Notes: a model not told the origin generated them from the letters alone. 64,000 nucleotides of DNA from Torymus aiolomorphi (GCA_036365515.1 CM070873.1:87875948-87939947), one strand, 5' to 3'; positions 10,786-22,208 are shown, counted from the first letter of the stretch. Numbers and translations are program-made.

Positions 10786-11477
10786 TTATATATATTAATA
10801 TAGTATAATAAGATTGTTATTTTCTGCCGATTTGAAAATAACAGTAAAATTTCTGAAGTTTTTTCGCACTCCCGTATATAAAAAATGTTGGATAATTCTT
10901 GTTTTCTTTACGAATTGTTATATAAAATAATTATAAAAATACTTCAATACTATTTCATCAGAAATCATATAGACTTAAAAAATAACTTACACTCGACCTT
11001 TTAAAATAATTTTGAAAAGATGAATTTTTTTTATCTGATTTATTTTTTATTCATATGTTATATTGTTTAGAGGTATTTAAGTCAGATTTTTATTATTGTT
11101 GTTTTACATAATTTATACAGTTAACTAATGTAATTAAGAATATTAAATATTAATAATATATTATTATTTATCATAATAATCATAGCAGAAGTACATAAAA
11201 TACGATAAGATCTTTTGATTATTGTTAATATTTATATAAAAAAATTATTGAATAATTTAATACAATTTCTACATGTCATGAAATTGTATTGAAGTATTTT
11301 TAAATTTTTTATATAATAATTGGTAAATAAAACAAAAAAAAATCCAACGCGCTTTGAACAGTGCCTCCAAGGTAGTGCGGAAACCTGTTCAAAGATTTTT
11401 TAATTTTCACGTTATTTTCAAATCAGCAAAAAATAACAATTTTATTATACTATATTAATATATATAAAAAAAAATCC

Positions 11478-11545
11478 AATAATGGATTTGAACCCGCACC
11501 AAAAAGATAGTAAGCATGCGCGCTATCCACAGGACCACCGGAGTT
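11478..11545 (-). other. tRNA-like module, right arm of palindrome
   Basis: This is the minus-strand copy of the module at 10713-10785, with small changes (ATGGATTTGAACCCGCACC on the plus strand). It points in the opposite direction, so both modules read toward the axis of the palindrome. Confidence 0.5.
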
Positions 11546-12194
11546 CGCGTGAATGTATTACATGTATGTAATATATAAGTTGTTCCCCCATTTGGGTTTA
11601 GGAGTATGAGTTTAAGATTAATTTGTTTTTATTTATGGTTTTGTTATAGCAATAGCAATAACAGATCTTTGTAAATAATAATTTTGTAATGTTACGTACG
11701 AAGTACGTCGTGTTACCATTGCAGCCGGTATGGGTGGCCGGTGGTGTGTTACCGGCCGCGCATCAGCTGTTCCCGCAGCATTTAGAAATTGACTGCCGCG
11801 CTACGCATGGTCTGGGTGCATACTTCTTCGGGGTGCCTCAGTCTCCCTATCCGCTTTGCGCTTCTATTTACGTCTATCTTCTTTGCCTTTAACAAGGCAA
11901 ATACGGAATAGCGGCTTACGAGAAAAGGTGGCGTCCATAAATTGTGGAGATTTTACATTTTATAGTCACCAGTCACCACGTGTATGTAAGCACACCCTTC
12001 TAAAATACGTCAATAAAAACAAAGCGTGAAGTCCTACACGTAATGTCACTCGCCAATGAATGATGCGAGGGCGGACTCCGCCCGGCGAAGGCTCTTGCAT
12101 CTCTTCCAAGACCTCATAACGAAGTGAGAGACAGGTCTTTCGTGCAGAGTGAACCGTCACTGCCAAAGTGTCAATCAACATTGCATACTATATA

Positions 12195-12325
12195 TGTTAC
12201 GACATACGGCATTCATGCCGTATGCGTTTACTAATCGTAGACTTCCCCGCTGATCGGTTAAGCTTTAAAAAAACAACCAATCAGCGGGGAAGTCTGTAAA
12301 TAATAGTAATAAGCATACGGCCGCA
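12195..12325. repeat. Short inverted-repeat element
   Basis: GACTTCCCCGCTGAT(C)GGTT near 12240 pairs with AACCAATCAGCGGGGAAGTC near 12275, and GCATACGG-type ends flank both. The left side also holds the self-complementary GGCATTCATGCC. It is a small non-coding palindromic element. Confidence 0.65.
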
Positions 12326-12603
12326 CAGGGCATTATACAGCATGCAATGTGGATTGGCAGTCAGTCTAGTTATCGCGTTGTTCTTAACTCTTGTATTTTC
12401 ACTTTTGAATATAGTGACTTGTATTAATTTTTAAATAGTGTGTGTGTGTATATAATCTTGAGAGGTTATCTAAGAGTCTCAAAAATCTAAAATTGTATCT
12501 TTAATTTTATATACCATCATAAAATTCACGTGCTGAGAGGCCATTTAATGCTCGCACGATAAATTCAATGTGAATTCAATGTTAGGGTACGATCCCATAG
12601 CGC

Positions 12604-12710
12604 TCCGAAAAATTAGACGGAACCATTTAAGCCCGTAAGTGCGAGAGAGATTCTTCCGTGAATATCTCTCTCGCTCTTACGGGCTTAATGGTTCCGTCTA
12701 ATTTTTCGGA
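12604..12710. repeat. 107-bp near-perfect hairpin
   Basis: A 47-base left arm starting TCCGAAAAATTAGACGGAAC pairs with a 46-base right arm ending in its complement, around a 14-base loop (12651-12664). Only one bulge is obvious. It could be a MITE or, if transcribed, a small-RNA precursor. No target duplication is evident. Confidence 0.75.
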
Positions 12711-12992
12711 CCGCACCTCCGAGCAAAAGTGGCACATCTGGTGGACGCTTTAGGAAACGTTCAGTTATACCTTCGACTGCTCTGTGACGACTGTGACTGT
12801 CTAAACAAGGATCCCTAACCTACGAAAAATGAAAATAATATCCCATTTTCAAAAAAAGACAACCTCAATCAAAATCATGCATGCATAGACTTTTTTTCCA
12901 CAATTATGTGGATGGGAGTATGTTTTTCCATAATTATGTGGAAAAATGTTACCTGTATATGCTGTAAATCGGAGATTTGGTACTTCGTAAAA

Positions 12993-13461
12993 ATCACGTA
13001 TTATCATCAGCGGCAGACCGTTTCGCAGCCAAACTGGCACCGAAATTTGTCGGCCCTGTCGTATTGAACAAGTATTATCCCCAGTCATATATGTGGTGAG
13101 AAATGTTGATGGGATTAAAACGTCGAAAGTCCATATAGAGGACGTAAAACCCTATACGGCCCCGAACTTACACGCCCTCCCTCCCACAGATCATAACCTA
13201 ACCATTCACACGGATGGCAGGAACAGGCAAGAAGCCCAACCACCAGACGCCCGGCCAAGCACGCCCGAGGAAGGAGACAAGCCGAGCCATCGACACCCAT
13301 ATACCATCTCAGGGGTCGAGATAGAAAAGGCTAGACTCCTTTTAGAGGCATCGGAGGCAAAGGCGAGGCCACCACTGGCTCTTTTCCCCGAAGAGAAGGA
13401 GAGGAAAGACGTGGGAGAAACGTCTTTGGTCTTCCCAGAAGACAGTTCACCCTATCGATGA
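12993..13461 (+). pseudogene. Ty3/gypsy integrase C-terminal tail fragment
   Basis: The plus-strand frame reads HVLSSAADRFAAKLAPKFVG then PVVLNKYYPQSYM. After a one-base shift near 13088 it continues VRNVDGIKTSKVHIEDVKPY and a Pro/Glu-rich tail to 13461. The KLAPKF-GP ... HIEDVKPY pattern is typical of the chromodomain-like end of gypsy integrases. Reverse transcriptase and the integrase core are absent upstream, so this is a 5'-truncated remnant of a gypsy element different from the one at 16.7-28.4 kb. Confidence 0.65.
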
Positions 13462-14150
13462 TACACAAAACTGCCTACCGTTCGCCCTATCGATTACACA
13501 CGAAACTGCCTACCGTTCGCCCTATCGATTACACACAAAACTTGCCTACCGTTTACTCTACCGTTACACACACATTTAGTCTACCGTCTACCTTACAGTC
13601 TACACAGAAACTCCTACCGTTTACTCTACCATTTACACCAGAAATTCTCCTACCGTTTACCCTACCTCCTACACACACATCCGCCTAACGTTCACCCTAT
13701 CGTTTACACCCAAAAACTTGTATACTGTTCACCCTATCGCTTACACAACAAACTACCTACCGTTTACCCTATCGTATACACAACAAATTACCTACCGTTT
13801 ACCCTATCGTTTACACAACAAATTTACCTACCGTTTACCATACCGCATACACAACAAAATACCTACCGTTTACTCTACCGCTTACACAACAAACTACACA
13901 CCGTTTACCCTATCGTATACACAACAAATTACCTACCGTTTACCCTACCGTTTACACAACAAATTTACCTACCGTTTACCATACCGCATACACAACAAAC
14001 TACCTACCGTTTACCCTATCGTATATACAACAAACTACCTACCGTTTACTCTACCGCTTACACAACAAACTACCTACCGTTTACCCTATCGTTTACACAT
14101 ACCATGCCTATCGTTCACATTACCGGTTATACACTAAACTGCCTACTCCA
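13456..14150 (+). repeat. 35-36-bp minisatellite after the gypsy tail
   Basis: The unit CCTACCGTTTACCCTATCGT plus TACACAACAAATTA repeats about 19 times, with degenerate copies at the start. It directly follows the gypsy integrase tail, so it may have been that element's 3' non-coding tandem repeat. The open frames through it reflect the repeat. Confidence 0.85.
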
Positions 14151-16717
14151 TAAAATACTTACAGTCCACCCAATTGCCTACACACTATTGCCTATAGCCC
14201 AGATCTGCTCCTACTCACCAGGCGAACTCACCTCTCACTCTTGATGACTTGGCTTATGACGTGTTGTATGTAACCCGCACATGCAGCCATTTCCTCCAAA
14301 CCACACGATATGTACACTACCCCGTAAACCCTGGAGTACAGGAGGGAAGGAAAAACCCTGTACGAGGAAATGTTTGCATAAGAAAATTGCTGATTGAAAA
14401 AGGTCCATAGTATTGTAATTTGTATTCTCGCGCGTAATAGAGGTAACACCTAAGTGACTAAGGCTATCTATAGGTATAACTCTTTTCAGTAGCTAAAATT
14501 CATCCGACGGCGAGCAATAAAGCCGCCAAGACGACAGCACACAAGGCTTACTTACTTCTCGATGTACTACGTTGCCATATTATGTACCGCGTACCAATTT
14601 AGTTATAATACTTAAGTAAGCGTTTATAGGCTAAGAGAGTCGAAATGACCTCCTACCCAAATTTTCTCAATCGAGTGGAAGACTTCCCCGATCTAGCTTG
14701 GAAATAATCTTGAAAACTTCGTATTAAATTTTTGTCGTCGTATCTTTCGAATAAATAATATTGTAAGCGTCCTTATTAAGAATGTACTCCAATTTGGCTC
14801 AGACACTCGCACTGTCTCTGTTAATTAGACTATTATTACCGTAAACTTGTGATACTAGAGTAAGGATAATATTACGATTTGTATTTAGCGATAGTTAGGT
14901 AACTCACAATGTGACACAGATATAGGTATAACTTGCTAGGGAAACTTCCCCCTCTTATTTGAAGCGCTTTCGTCGTAATGGTAGAAAATTAGCGTAGATA
15001 CTAACTAGAGCCAAACAGGCAGCTCGGACGTAAAGAACATGGTACTAGAACCATGACTCGCGCAAGCGCTCCTCAAATAAGGGAGGGAGAGTTTTTAACA
15101 TCAACTTTGATGTTACAATAGGTAGTATATAGATATTCGACCTACGAACAGTACTGTAGTCGAACAGAAAACGCTATCACTCAAGAAAAACCTAGATTGA
15201 CGAGCAGGCCCTAGGTAGCCTATAGACCTCCCTCTAACACAGCACTTACGTATATTTTCCCTACTCTACATAGATGTACCTTGTATAATAGAGTATGCGA
15301 CTCTCTGTTAGGCTAGAAAAAGAAGATCTTGTAGAACAGCGACAGACTGTATTGCAGGAGGCTTAGCAGTCGTAGCCTCTCAACTGTCCCCTGTCGCCTC
15401 TCCATACCAAGCTTATGGTATCTCTCCCTCATACTTGGACCAGATCGCACCTGAAAATCACATTAAAAACAATTACTATAGGTTATAAACTACTTACAGT
15501 ACGGATATGTGAAGGTAATTGGGCTAAGCTCTTGGAACGATGGCCTTTTCTGTATGATCACCTGTCAAACGCATATGGAGATGGGGATCACTCGAACAGG
15601 AGATCACCACCCTGGATGGAACGTCCCTCCTGTAAGAAGAACACTAGTCTAAAGAACAGCAAGACTACAACAACATAGAAATGATACTAACCTGCTGAAA
15701 GACACTGCAATAACTTGAAGTGGAGGGCTACATATATTCAGCTCCTGGTGTCTCGCTCATGGAACATTTAGGGGCAGCGTCTACAGCAGCATCTACAGCG
15801 GGATCTCCTGCAGCCACATCAATCATCGGGCACTACTGAAAAGAACTAATAATTAGAAACAGGCAGATTGTGTGTGTAGGCGACACACAGACCTTATCTA
15901 CAGCGACAACAGAGCAACATAACCTCGAAGAGTGATGAAGGTCCTGTGCGATCAGTCTGGACAGAAGTACGCCACCAACCCCGAGGATGACAACGAGGAC
16001 AGCAGCGGACAGTCTTCCCCAGCAGCAGAGCACCACTAACACTCCGAAGCACGTCGTATTCATGTCGTCGTGTGCCGAAGCGACGCCGATAGCTAGCGCG
16101 CACGTGGAGAGACGAGAGAGAGAACGAGCAAGAGGGGATCAAGGGGGTGAGAGGGGGCACCGGCGAGAGCGCTGCGACAGCTACGGCCGAGAGCGGCAGC
16201 ACGGGCTCAAGGGACGCGCTCGCTCACTCTGTACTGGGCTTTTACAGCTATTAGTTCGGCTTTGACGGTTTTGTACTTAGCGATAGTTTTTAAGTCCGCG
16301 TAGAAAAGTTTGCGTGCACACAAGAACAACGGCGATCGTCACAAATATTGTTTGCGCTCTACGGTAAAAGTAAGTTTCATGTGCCGCGAGTGAAAAGTGC
16401 GCGTGTCGAGCCTCGCGTCGCGGAAAACTCGCAGATCACCGTGCAGACAAACGTCCAAAATTCTGTGCCACGACTGTGTGGCTGGCGCTCAACGATCGTA
16501 TGATAGTGTAGTGAACGTGAAATAAAAAAGTTTATATTTATATATCTAAAATCGTAGTGTTTGCGCACATTCATTTGCGCCCCTTCCAAAATCGCCTTTC
16601 CCTCTATCCCTCCCCCACACACTTCTCCACCAAAGTAAATTCATTGTCACAATGCATGCATAAATTTGCAGAATTTGAACTTGCCTCATGTATCACATGA
16701 TGAAGGCATAACTTTGA
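14151..16717. other. Long interval with no recognised gene
   Basis: I find no credible coding sequence. The AAATAAG(A/G)GGGA-type segment near 14944-14975 is repeated in inverted form near 15063-15095, forming an imperfect stem. A GA-rich and GC-rich stretch lies at about 16080-16250. Part of this may be an LTR or 3' region of the gypsy remnant to the left, but no second LTR copy was found. Confidence 0.4.
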
Positions 16718-16963
16718 TATAGGGACTGCGATCTTCCCTCTCGCTCTCTCTGCGAGAGTGGGGGAAGCGGCCATGTTGCGTGCGGCGAGAAGCCGCCTGC
16801 GAGCGGCAGTCAGTGCTCGAGTCTACGAGCGTGCGGACGTGTCTCCACTGTACTACCTCCCAGTACTACAATAAACCTCTTGTTACTGTTAATCCTGACT
16901 CTTTCATTTCTCTCTCCTTTCCTTTCCTGGAACGAGTAGAGCTGTGGAGCTCAGATCCCCACA
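16718..16963 (+). repeat. 5' LTR
   Basis: It runs from TATAGGGACTGCGATCTTCC to ...GATCCCCACA and matches 28186-28431 at equal length with roughly ten visible differences. An AATAAA signal lies in CTACAATAAACCTC. It is followed at once by the primer binding site. Confidence 0.85.
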
Positions 16964-16978
16964 TTGGTGACCCCGACG
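16964..16978 (+). other. Primer binding site
   Basis: TTGGTGACCCCGACG lies immediately after the 5' LTR. This is where a host tRNA 3' end would prime minus-strand DNA synthesis. TGGTGACCCCGACG-type sites are common in insect LTR elements. Confidence 0.75.
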
Positions 16979-18204
16979 AAAAGTCGCCGAGGAGGAGTGA
17001 CAGGCGTGGACCTGTCGCGGCGTATCTTCGCCGCCACCGCCTTTACCTGCGGCACGTGTCCTCGTGCCGTAAACCGAGCCTCGGCAACGTTTGCGGCATT
17101 TCGCCGCTGAGGAGATTTCTTCTCTTTTCCGTATGCGTGCTGGCACGCCGGCGCATACGGAAAATCTCGACTTTTGTCGACTTTCGTTGTGTGCGTGCTG
17201 GTACGCCGGCGCACACGCGTAAATTTTGAACCTGCTTAACTACAAGGACAGCTCTGCAATCACTACGTCTCGTCGAGTTCTTCCGAGGCATTGCAGCTAA
17301 TAACGCCGCGGATCTCCAGGTGCGTACTTGCGTGAAGCCACCGTCACCGGCGCCTTCAAACGCACCTGTCGAGCAACGTGAGGACTTTCAGCGTACTTCG
17401 AAGCAGATCTCCGGGTGCGTCCTTGCGTGAAGCCACCGCCACCGGCGCCTTTTTAACGCACCCGTGGAGCACCAGGAGGTTAATTGCTGCATCATAGTCA
17501 CCTCGTCGAGTCTTCTCCGAGGCGGCCAATCTGCATCGATTTCATCATTTGCGCAAAGGTACGCGTGCGATAAAAGCGTGCGGGCAATGCATTTGTGCAT
17601 TTCGCGGCATAATCTAAGACCGCGCAATTTCCGGGAAGTGTTTACCTTCTCCCGACAATTCGAGAACCGTCGTCGTTCGGCGCGTGTTTACCAGCGAGAT
17701 TTTGAATTCCGCGTACTCGCGGGCAACGGTCACGCATTCTCAGAATTTATCGGCCATCTTAGCGGCCATTTTGACTTTCGCGTGCTTTCATGTTTTCAAG
17801 TTCGCTCTCGCGCAAGGTGACTCGAAAACTTCTTAGTGTTTTTGTGACACACGTATTCCATTTTTTTTATTTCAAGGAACTCACGCGTTGTCTAATCACA
17901 TTCTTTAATAAAATTTCCTTTAAATTTTTTTTTTTTGAGCGAGAAAGTGACTTCTCTTAGCTTTTCTTGCGGTTTATATAGTTTTAAGCTTTAGCTTAGA
18001 CTTATTTGAAAATTATTGTTTGTGCCTGCGAGCATTGCCTAGGGAGCTTGTAATACGCAGCGGCGTAAGGTAATTTCGGCGCATTTTAAAACCTCACCGG
18101 AGAGGTTAGATCTCCTCCCTTACTTCCTACGTAACCTTCGGGGAGCATAGGAGTAATTATCTACGTGCTAGGCTTTAGGCTCGCGTACTTTCTTTTTCAT
18201 CAAG
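16979..18204 (+). other. Untranslated leader of the gypsy element
   Basis: This leader precedes gag. It contains two tandem copies of CGTGCTG(G)CACGCCGGCGCA-type sequence near 17125-17215. It also has a ~95-bp direct duplication (GATCTCC(A/G)GGTGCGT...ACCGGCGCC) at about 17311 and 17406. Several open frames cross it by chance. Confidence 0.55.
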
Positions 18205-19089
18205 ATGCCGGACAACACAGAGATCACTGTTGAGGCACTGCAGCAGCGGCTGCAATAGCTAGAAACGGCCTCGGGTAACCGTATTGAAGGTGCCCGTATG
18301 CCTAAAATTCCGCCCTTCATTCAGACCGATCCCGAGTTGTGGTTCTTTCAAGCAGAAGCGGCATTCCGTCATTCGCAGATCACGGTAGACTCTACCAAAG
18401 TAGATTACCTCTGCTTATCGTTAGGTTCTGAAGCCATGTCGGCTATTAGAGACATAATTAGACAGGACCCTGCTTCCGCAGACATTTACAAAGTAGTGAA
18501 AGAACGTTTAATTGCGACCTTCGCCAGCTCTGCAGAGCACAACCTGCGAAAGCTTCTAAAGGAGAAAGTGTTGACTGATGGTAAGCCTACGAGAGTTCTT
18601 CAGAGGCTTCGTGCTCTCAATCAAGGCTCTTTCGATGATAAAATCATCCAGACTGTCTTTGTCGATCAACTTCCGCCACAACACCGTTCGATTCTTATCT
18701 CTACTGGTGCTACGGACCTTAATAAATTAGCCGAAGCAGCCGACAGACTTGGTGAGACTTCCGGTAGTTCTGACCATCAGGTCAGTGCTCTTTCTTCAAA
18801 TCAACCCAGTTCTTTCAATGCCGAAGCCGCTTTCAAGCGCCTGGAGCGGAAGATCGATGCATTAGCTAAGAAGATTGAGGGTAGCCAAGGTTCTTCTAAT
18901 AACTCCGCCAATTTTCAATCCAGAGGCAGATCTAGGCGCGCTCGCTCTTCCAGCCGCGACCCTTCTGGTTATGCCTCGATCATAGGAAATATCCTAATAA
19001 CCCTTTATCATGCAGGGATTGGTGCTCCAAATATGCTAAGTGGCAAGCGAAAAATCCTCAGCAAAAGAACTAACTCAACCTTCTGTTGA
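18205..19089 (+). pseudogene. gag: Gag polyprotein of the gypsy element
   Basis: The frame begins ATG at 18205 (MPDNTEITVEALQQRLQ), meets an in-frame TAG at 18256-18258, and is open again from the downstream Met at 18298. The body (PPFIQTDPELWFFQAEAAFR ... KVVKERLIATFAS ... RVLQRLRALNQG) is the helical capsid-like part that packages element RNA. A Ser/Arg-rich stretch (RGRSRRARSSSRD) follows. The expected zinc knuckle seems lost to a frameshift near 18980, where the frame degrades into TLYHAGIGAPN. It overlaps the protease frame at 19040. Confidence 0.75.
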
Positions 19090-19713
19090 GGAGACGTCTT
19101 CAGAAGGCTCTCGTTTGTCTAAACATCTCAATGTACGTGATCACATCTCGGGTAGGTCGTTCCTTATCGACACTGGTGCGGACATTTCGCTCGTCCCAGT
19201 AATCCTAAGGCATGCGGCAAGCCCAGCTCCTTTCAGCTATTCGCGGCGAACAACTCTTTGATAAGCACTTGTGGCGAATCGATGCTCACACTTAACCTGA
19301 GCATTCGACGCCCCATTCGCTGGAGCTTTTGCATTGCGGATGTTCCTCATCCCATTATAGGTGCCGATCTTTTATCTCACTATGGCCTTCTTGTTGATCT
19401 TAAAAGAAGTCGTCTTGTCGACTCGTCTACCAATATTTACACTCTTGCAGTTGTGAAATGTTTCTTGGACTCTATTTTTGCAGTTGTTTCCGGGTCGGAG
19501 TGTGCAAAGATTCTCGCTGCCTTTCCAGAGATCACGGGCGTCTCCAAACCCACAATCCCCAGAAACAGCGATGTTTTTTATCACATTTTAACCTCTGGTC
19601 CTCCAGTCTCGGAGCGTCCTCGTAGTCTCGCTCCAGATAAACCAAAAGCGGCGAAAACCGAATTCGATGCTTGGATTGGGGCAGGAATTTGCCACCCCTC
19701 CAGCAGCCCTTGA
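19040..19713 (+). pseudogene. Aspartic protease and linker of the gypsy element
   Basis: The catalytic motif FLIDTGADISLVP lies at about 19157-19200. A frameshift near 19258 moves the reading to the next frame, which carries the HPIIGADLLSHYGLLVDLK segment expected near the end of a retropepsin. The linker (IPRNSDVFYHILTSGPPVSE) leads to the reverse transcriptase. A further break near 19713 separates it from the RT frame. Confidence 0.8.
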
Positions 19714-19728
19714 GCAAGTCCTCTCCAT

Positions 19729-20796
19729 ATGGAGTTGAAAAAGGATAAAAGTTGGAGACCTTGTGGCGATTATAGGCGCTTAAACGCCGCCACGGTCCCT
19801 GATAAATACCCGATTGCACACATTCATAATTGCACAGATAACCTCCATGGTAAGAAAATCTTTTCGGCGCTTGATTTTCATAAAGCGTTCAATCAGATCC
19901 CTGTTGCCCCCGAGGACATACCGAAAACGGCCATCATAACCCCTTTCGGCCTTTTCGAGTTCATGTATATGACCTTCGGGCTTCGTCACGCGAGCCACAA
20001 CTTCCGGCGTTACATTAATAGCGCGTTAGGTGATCTCGATTTTGTATACCTGTATATTGACGATATTCTTATTGCTTCATCTTCCATTGAAGAACATTAT
20101 GCTCACCTTCGCACGGTCTTTGAACGACTTAAGAAGTTTCATCTTCGTTTAAACGTCGAAAAATGTACCTTTGTTGCTGAAGAGTTAGAGTTTTTAGGCT
20201 ATCTGGTGAATGGTGAAGGCATTCGCTCCATTTCCAGTAGGGTTGAAGCTATTTTCAACTTCCCCAAACCTCAGACTATAGCGGAACTTCGTAGGTTTGT
20301 CGGCACCGTAAATTTTTACCGCCGTAACATGCCTCGTGCTGCGACTTCTCAAGCTCCTCTCAACGCTCTTTTTAGCGATTCTCGCAAAAATAACAAACGT
20401 CCCGTTCCGTGGACGCCTGAAGCTGAAGAGGCTTTTATACGTGTAAATGAGGAGTTGTCGGCAGCAGCTCTGCGTGTTCATCCCCGCATTGGTGCGGAAA
20501 TAAGAATTGTTTCTGACGCCTCCGATTCTGGTATGGGTGCTGCCCTTGAACAGCTCTCTCTCACTGGAGTTTGCGAACCACTAGGTTTCTTCTCCAAGAA
20601 GTTCTCTTCCTCACAGTGGAAGTACAGCGCCTATGAACGCGAGCTCACGGCCATATATGAAGCTGTTAAATACTTCTCGTTCTTAGTACTTCACAAACCC
20701 CTCATTTACGCTTTCATGCAAAAGTCCGATAAGGCGTCACCGCGGCAAACGCGTCAGTTGTCCCTTATCGCACAATGTACCACCCAAATCCTGTAG
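19729..20796 (+). pseudogene. pol: Reverse transcriptase and RNase H of the gypsy element
   Basis: This is the longest intact piece, 355 codons. RT landmarks in order are [50 protein letters not shown] and the catalytic [22 protein letters not shown] and [17 protein letters not shown] blocks follow. RNase H landmarks are [13 protein letters not shown] and [18 protein letters not shown]. It copies element RNA into DNA in cytoplasmic particles. The RNase H end is damaged: after ALHKPL-type sequence the frame jumps near 20720, losing the last part. Confidence 0.9.
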
Positions 20797-21523
20797 AGAT
20801 TAACCTCAACGAGCTTGTTGAAAAACAGGAAGCTGATGAGCAGCTCAAGGCCCTTCGCGAGTCTTCTGACTACCCGCTCTCTTTGAAGCGCATTCAATGG
20901 GGCCCTTCGCATACTACCATATATTACGAAATCACTGGTGAGTCTATTCGCCCATACATTCCTGAGTCCCTTCGTGAAACCGTCTTCAACATGTTTCACG
21001 AGCCTGCTCATCCAGGTCCGAAGATCACGGATCGTCTCATTCGGCAGCGTTATGTATGGCCCAACATGCACCGTGATATACCTCGCTTTTGTAAAAGCTG
21101 TTTAGACTGTAAAGCTTGTACCTGATAAATTCGTCGCACCTGACGGTCGATTCGACCATGTACATATTGATCTAGTCGGTCTCATCCTTAATCGTAATGG
21201 TTTTGAGTATATACTCACCATGATCGATCGCTTTTCGCGTTGGATTGAGGCAATCCCCTACGTGAAACTTCAGCGCAAACGGTTGCTAGAGCGTTCTACG
21301 ACACTTGGGTTTTTCGCTATGGTGCACCCAAGATCATCTCTTCCGATCAGGGTTCGCAATTTGAATCACGCTTATTCACGGCTCTACTGTACCTAATAGG
21401 TTGCGAGCGTATTCGTACTACCGGGTACCACCCTGCGGCGAACGGCCTCATTGAGCGTTGGCACCATACATTCAAAGCGGCGATTATGTGTCATGTGGAC
21501 AAGGACTGGGCCCGTACGCTAAG
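20775..21523 (+). pseudogene. Integrase, N-terminal half, cut by an insertion
   Basis: The HHCC zinc-binding region reads HEPAHPGPKITDRLIRQRYV ... CKSCLDCK at about 20999-21120. After a break near 21125 the catalytic core follows: HIDLVG, then a frameshift near 21265, SSDQGSQFE, and GYHPAANGLIERWHHTFKAA. These give the D, D and E positions. It ends at RTLS, where the 6-kb element is inserted, and continues at 27548. Confidence 0.85.
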
Positions 21524-21770
21524 AGTAGATGAGCTATGGGGATTCCAGCTCACGTGGGGATTCGAGCTCACGTGGGGATTCGGGCTCACGTGGGGATTCG
21601 AGCTCATGGGGATTCGGGCTCATGTGGGGATTCGAGCTCAGTGGGAATTCAGGATCGTGGACTCCTGGGGACCTAGGAAACATTAACAAAAAAAATATAT
21701 AAGGAACAAATAGTTCCAACGTTTACATATTTGGTTGCCCTGAAAAGGGCGGATTAATAAAAACAAAAAA

Positions 21771-22172
21771 CTAAAAAAGTTTGCGCGCAACTTTAGCGGA
21801 CTGGGGCCTATAGTAGCCCACGCAAATTATTTCCGGCGATGAATCAGGTGATTTTAAGTCAATCACCTCGGGCGTCCGCTGCTGCTGTTGTTGTTGCTGC
21901 GGGTGCTGCGGGTGCTGCGGGTGCTGCGGGTGCTGCGGTTGCTGCGGTTGCTGCGGTTGCTGCTGCTGAAGCTGCGCGGGCCGTGCAGCCCGAGGTTCCT
22001 CAATATACCACCCAGCCTCCACGTCATACACCAACACATGGTCCGGAGAATCTGGGCCACATGTTGATGTATGACGCGGAGGTTGTAGTGGCGATTGAGA
22101 AGGCTCGGGCTCAGCCATTTCTCGTAGCGCTGCTGCAGCAACTGTGCAAAGCACCACCAAATCGGAACTCAT
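21771..22172 (-). CDS. 133-aa TIR-encoded protein with HPQ/Gln tract and SIM-like tail (left copy, open)
   Basis: The start is ATG at 22172 (MSSDLVVLCTVAAAALREMA), chosen because a TATAAAA box lies 37-43 bases upstream. The frame upstream of it is open but low in complexity. Residues 1-66 form an Ala- and Pro-containing head (VLVYDVEAGWYIEEP). Residues 67-98 are Gln with Pro-Gln and His-Pro-Gln repeats. The tail reads PEVIDLKSPDSSPEIICVGY. VIDL and EIICV followed or preceded by Ser/Asp resemble SUMO-interacting motifs; that function is inferred. The last residues KVARKLF are basic. It transcribes toward the left end of the element. A matching gene lies in the other arm. I recognise no family. 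Confidence 0.55.
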   Translation of the reverse strand: MSSDLVVLCTVAAAALREMAEPEPSQSPLQPPRHTSTCGPDSPDHVLVYDVEAGWYIEEPRAARPAQLQQQQPQQPQQPQHPQHPQHPQHPQQQQQQQRTPEVIDLKSPDSSPEIICVGYYRPQSAKVARKLF

Positions 22173-22208
22173 CTTGACGAGTGTACCGAACTCGCGAAAG
22201 CGCTCCAG

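Larger units (their letters stand above)
10370..11890. mobile_element. ~1.5-kb near-perfect palindromic element
   Basis: Arms pair from about 10374-10383 (CAAAGAAG) with 11878-11885 (CTTCTTTG) inward to an axis near 11120. Paired landmarks are ACGACGTACTTCGTACGTAA against TTACGTACGAAGTACGTCGT, and AATACTTCAATAC against GTATTGAAGTATT. Each arm carries a tRNA-like module. No protein is encoded. It is a foldback-type or snap-back MITE; no clear target duplication was found. Confidence 0.8.

Noticed and set aside
13456..14150. CRISPR-like regular repeats
   Set aside because: The units are contiguous without unique spacers and the genome is eukaryotic; this is a minisatellite.
16904..17291. Several overlapping frames in the gypsy leader
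   Set aside because: They lie across LTR end, PBS and leader duplications and match no gag or pol part.
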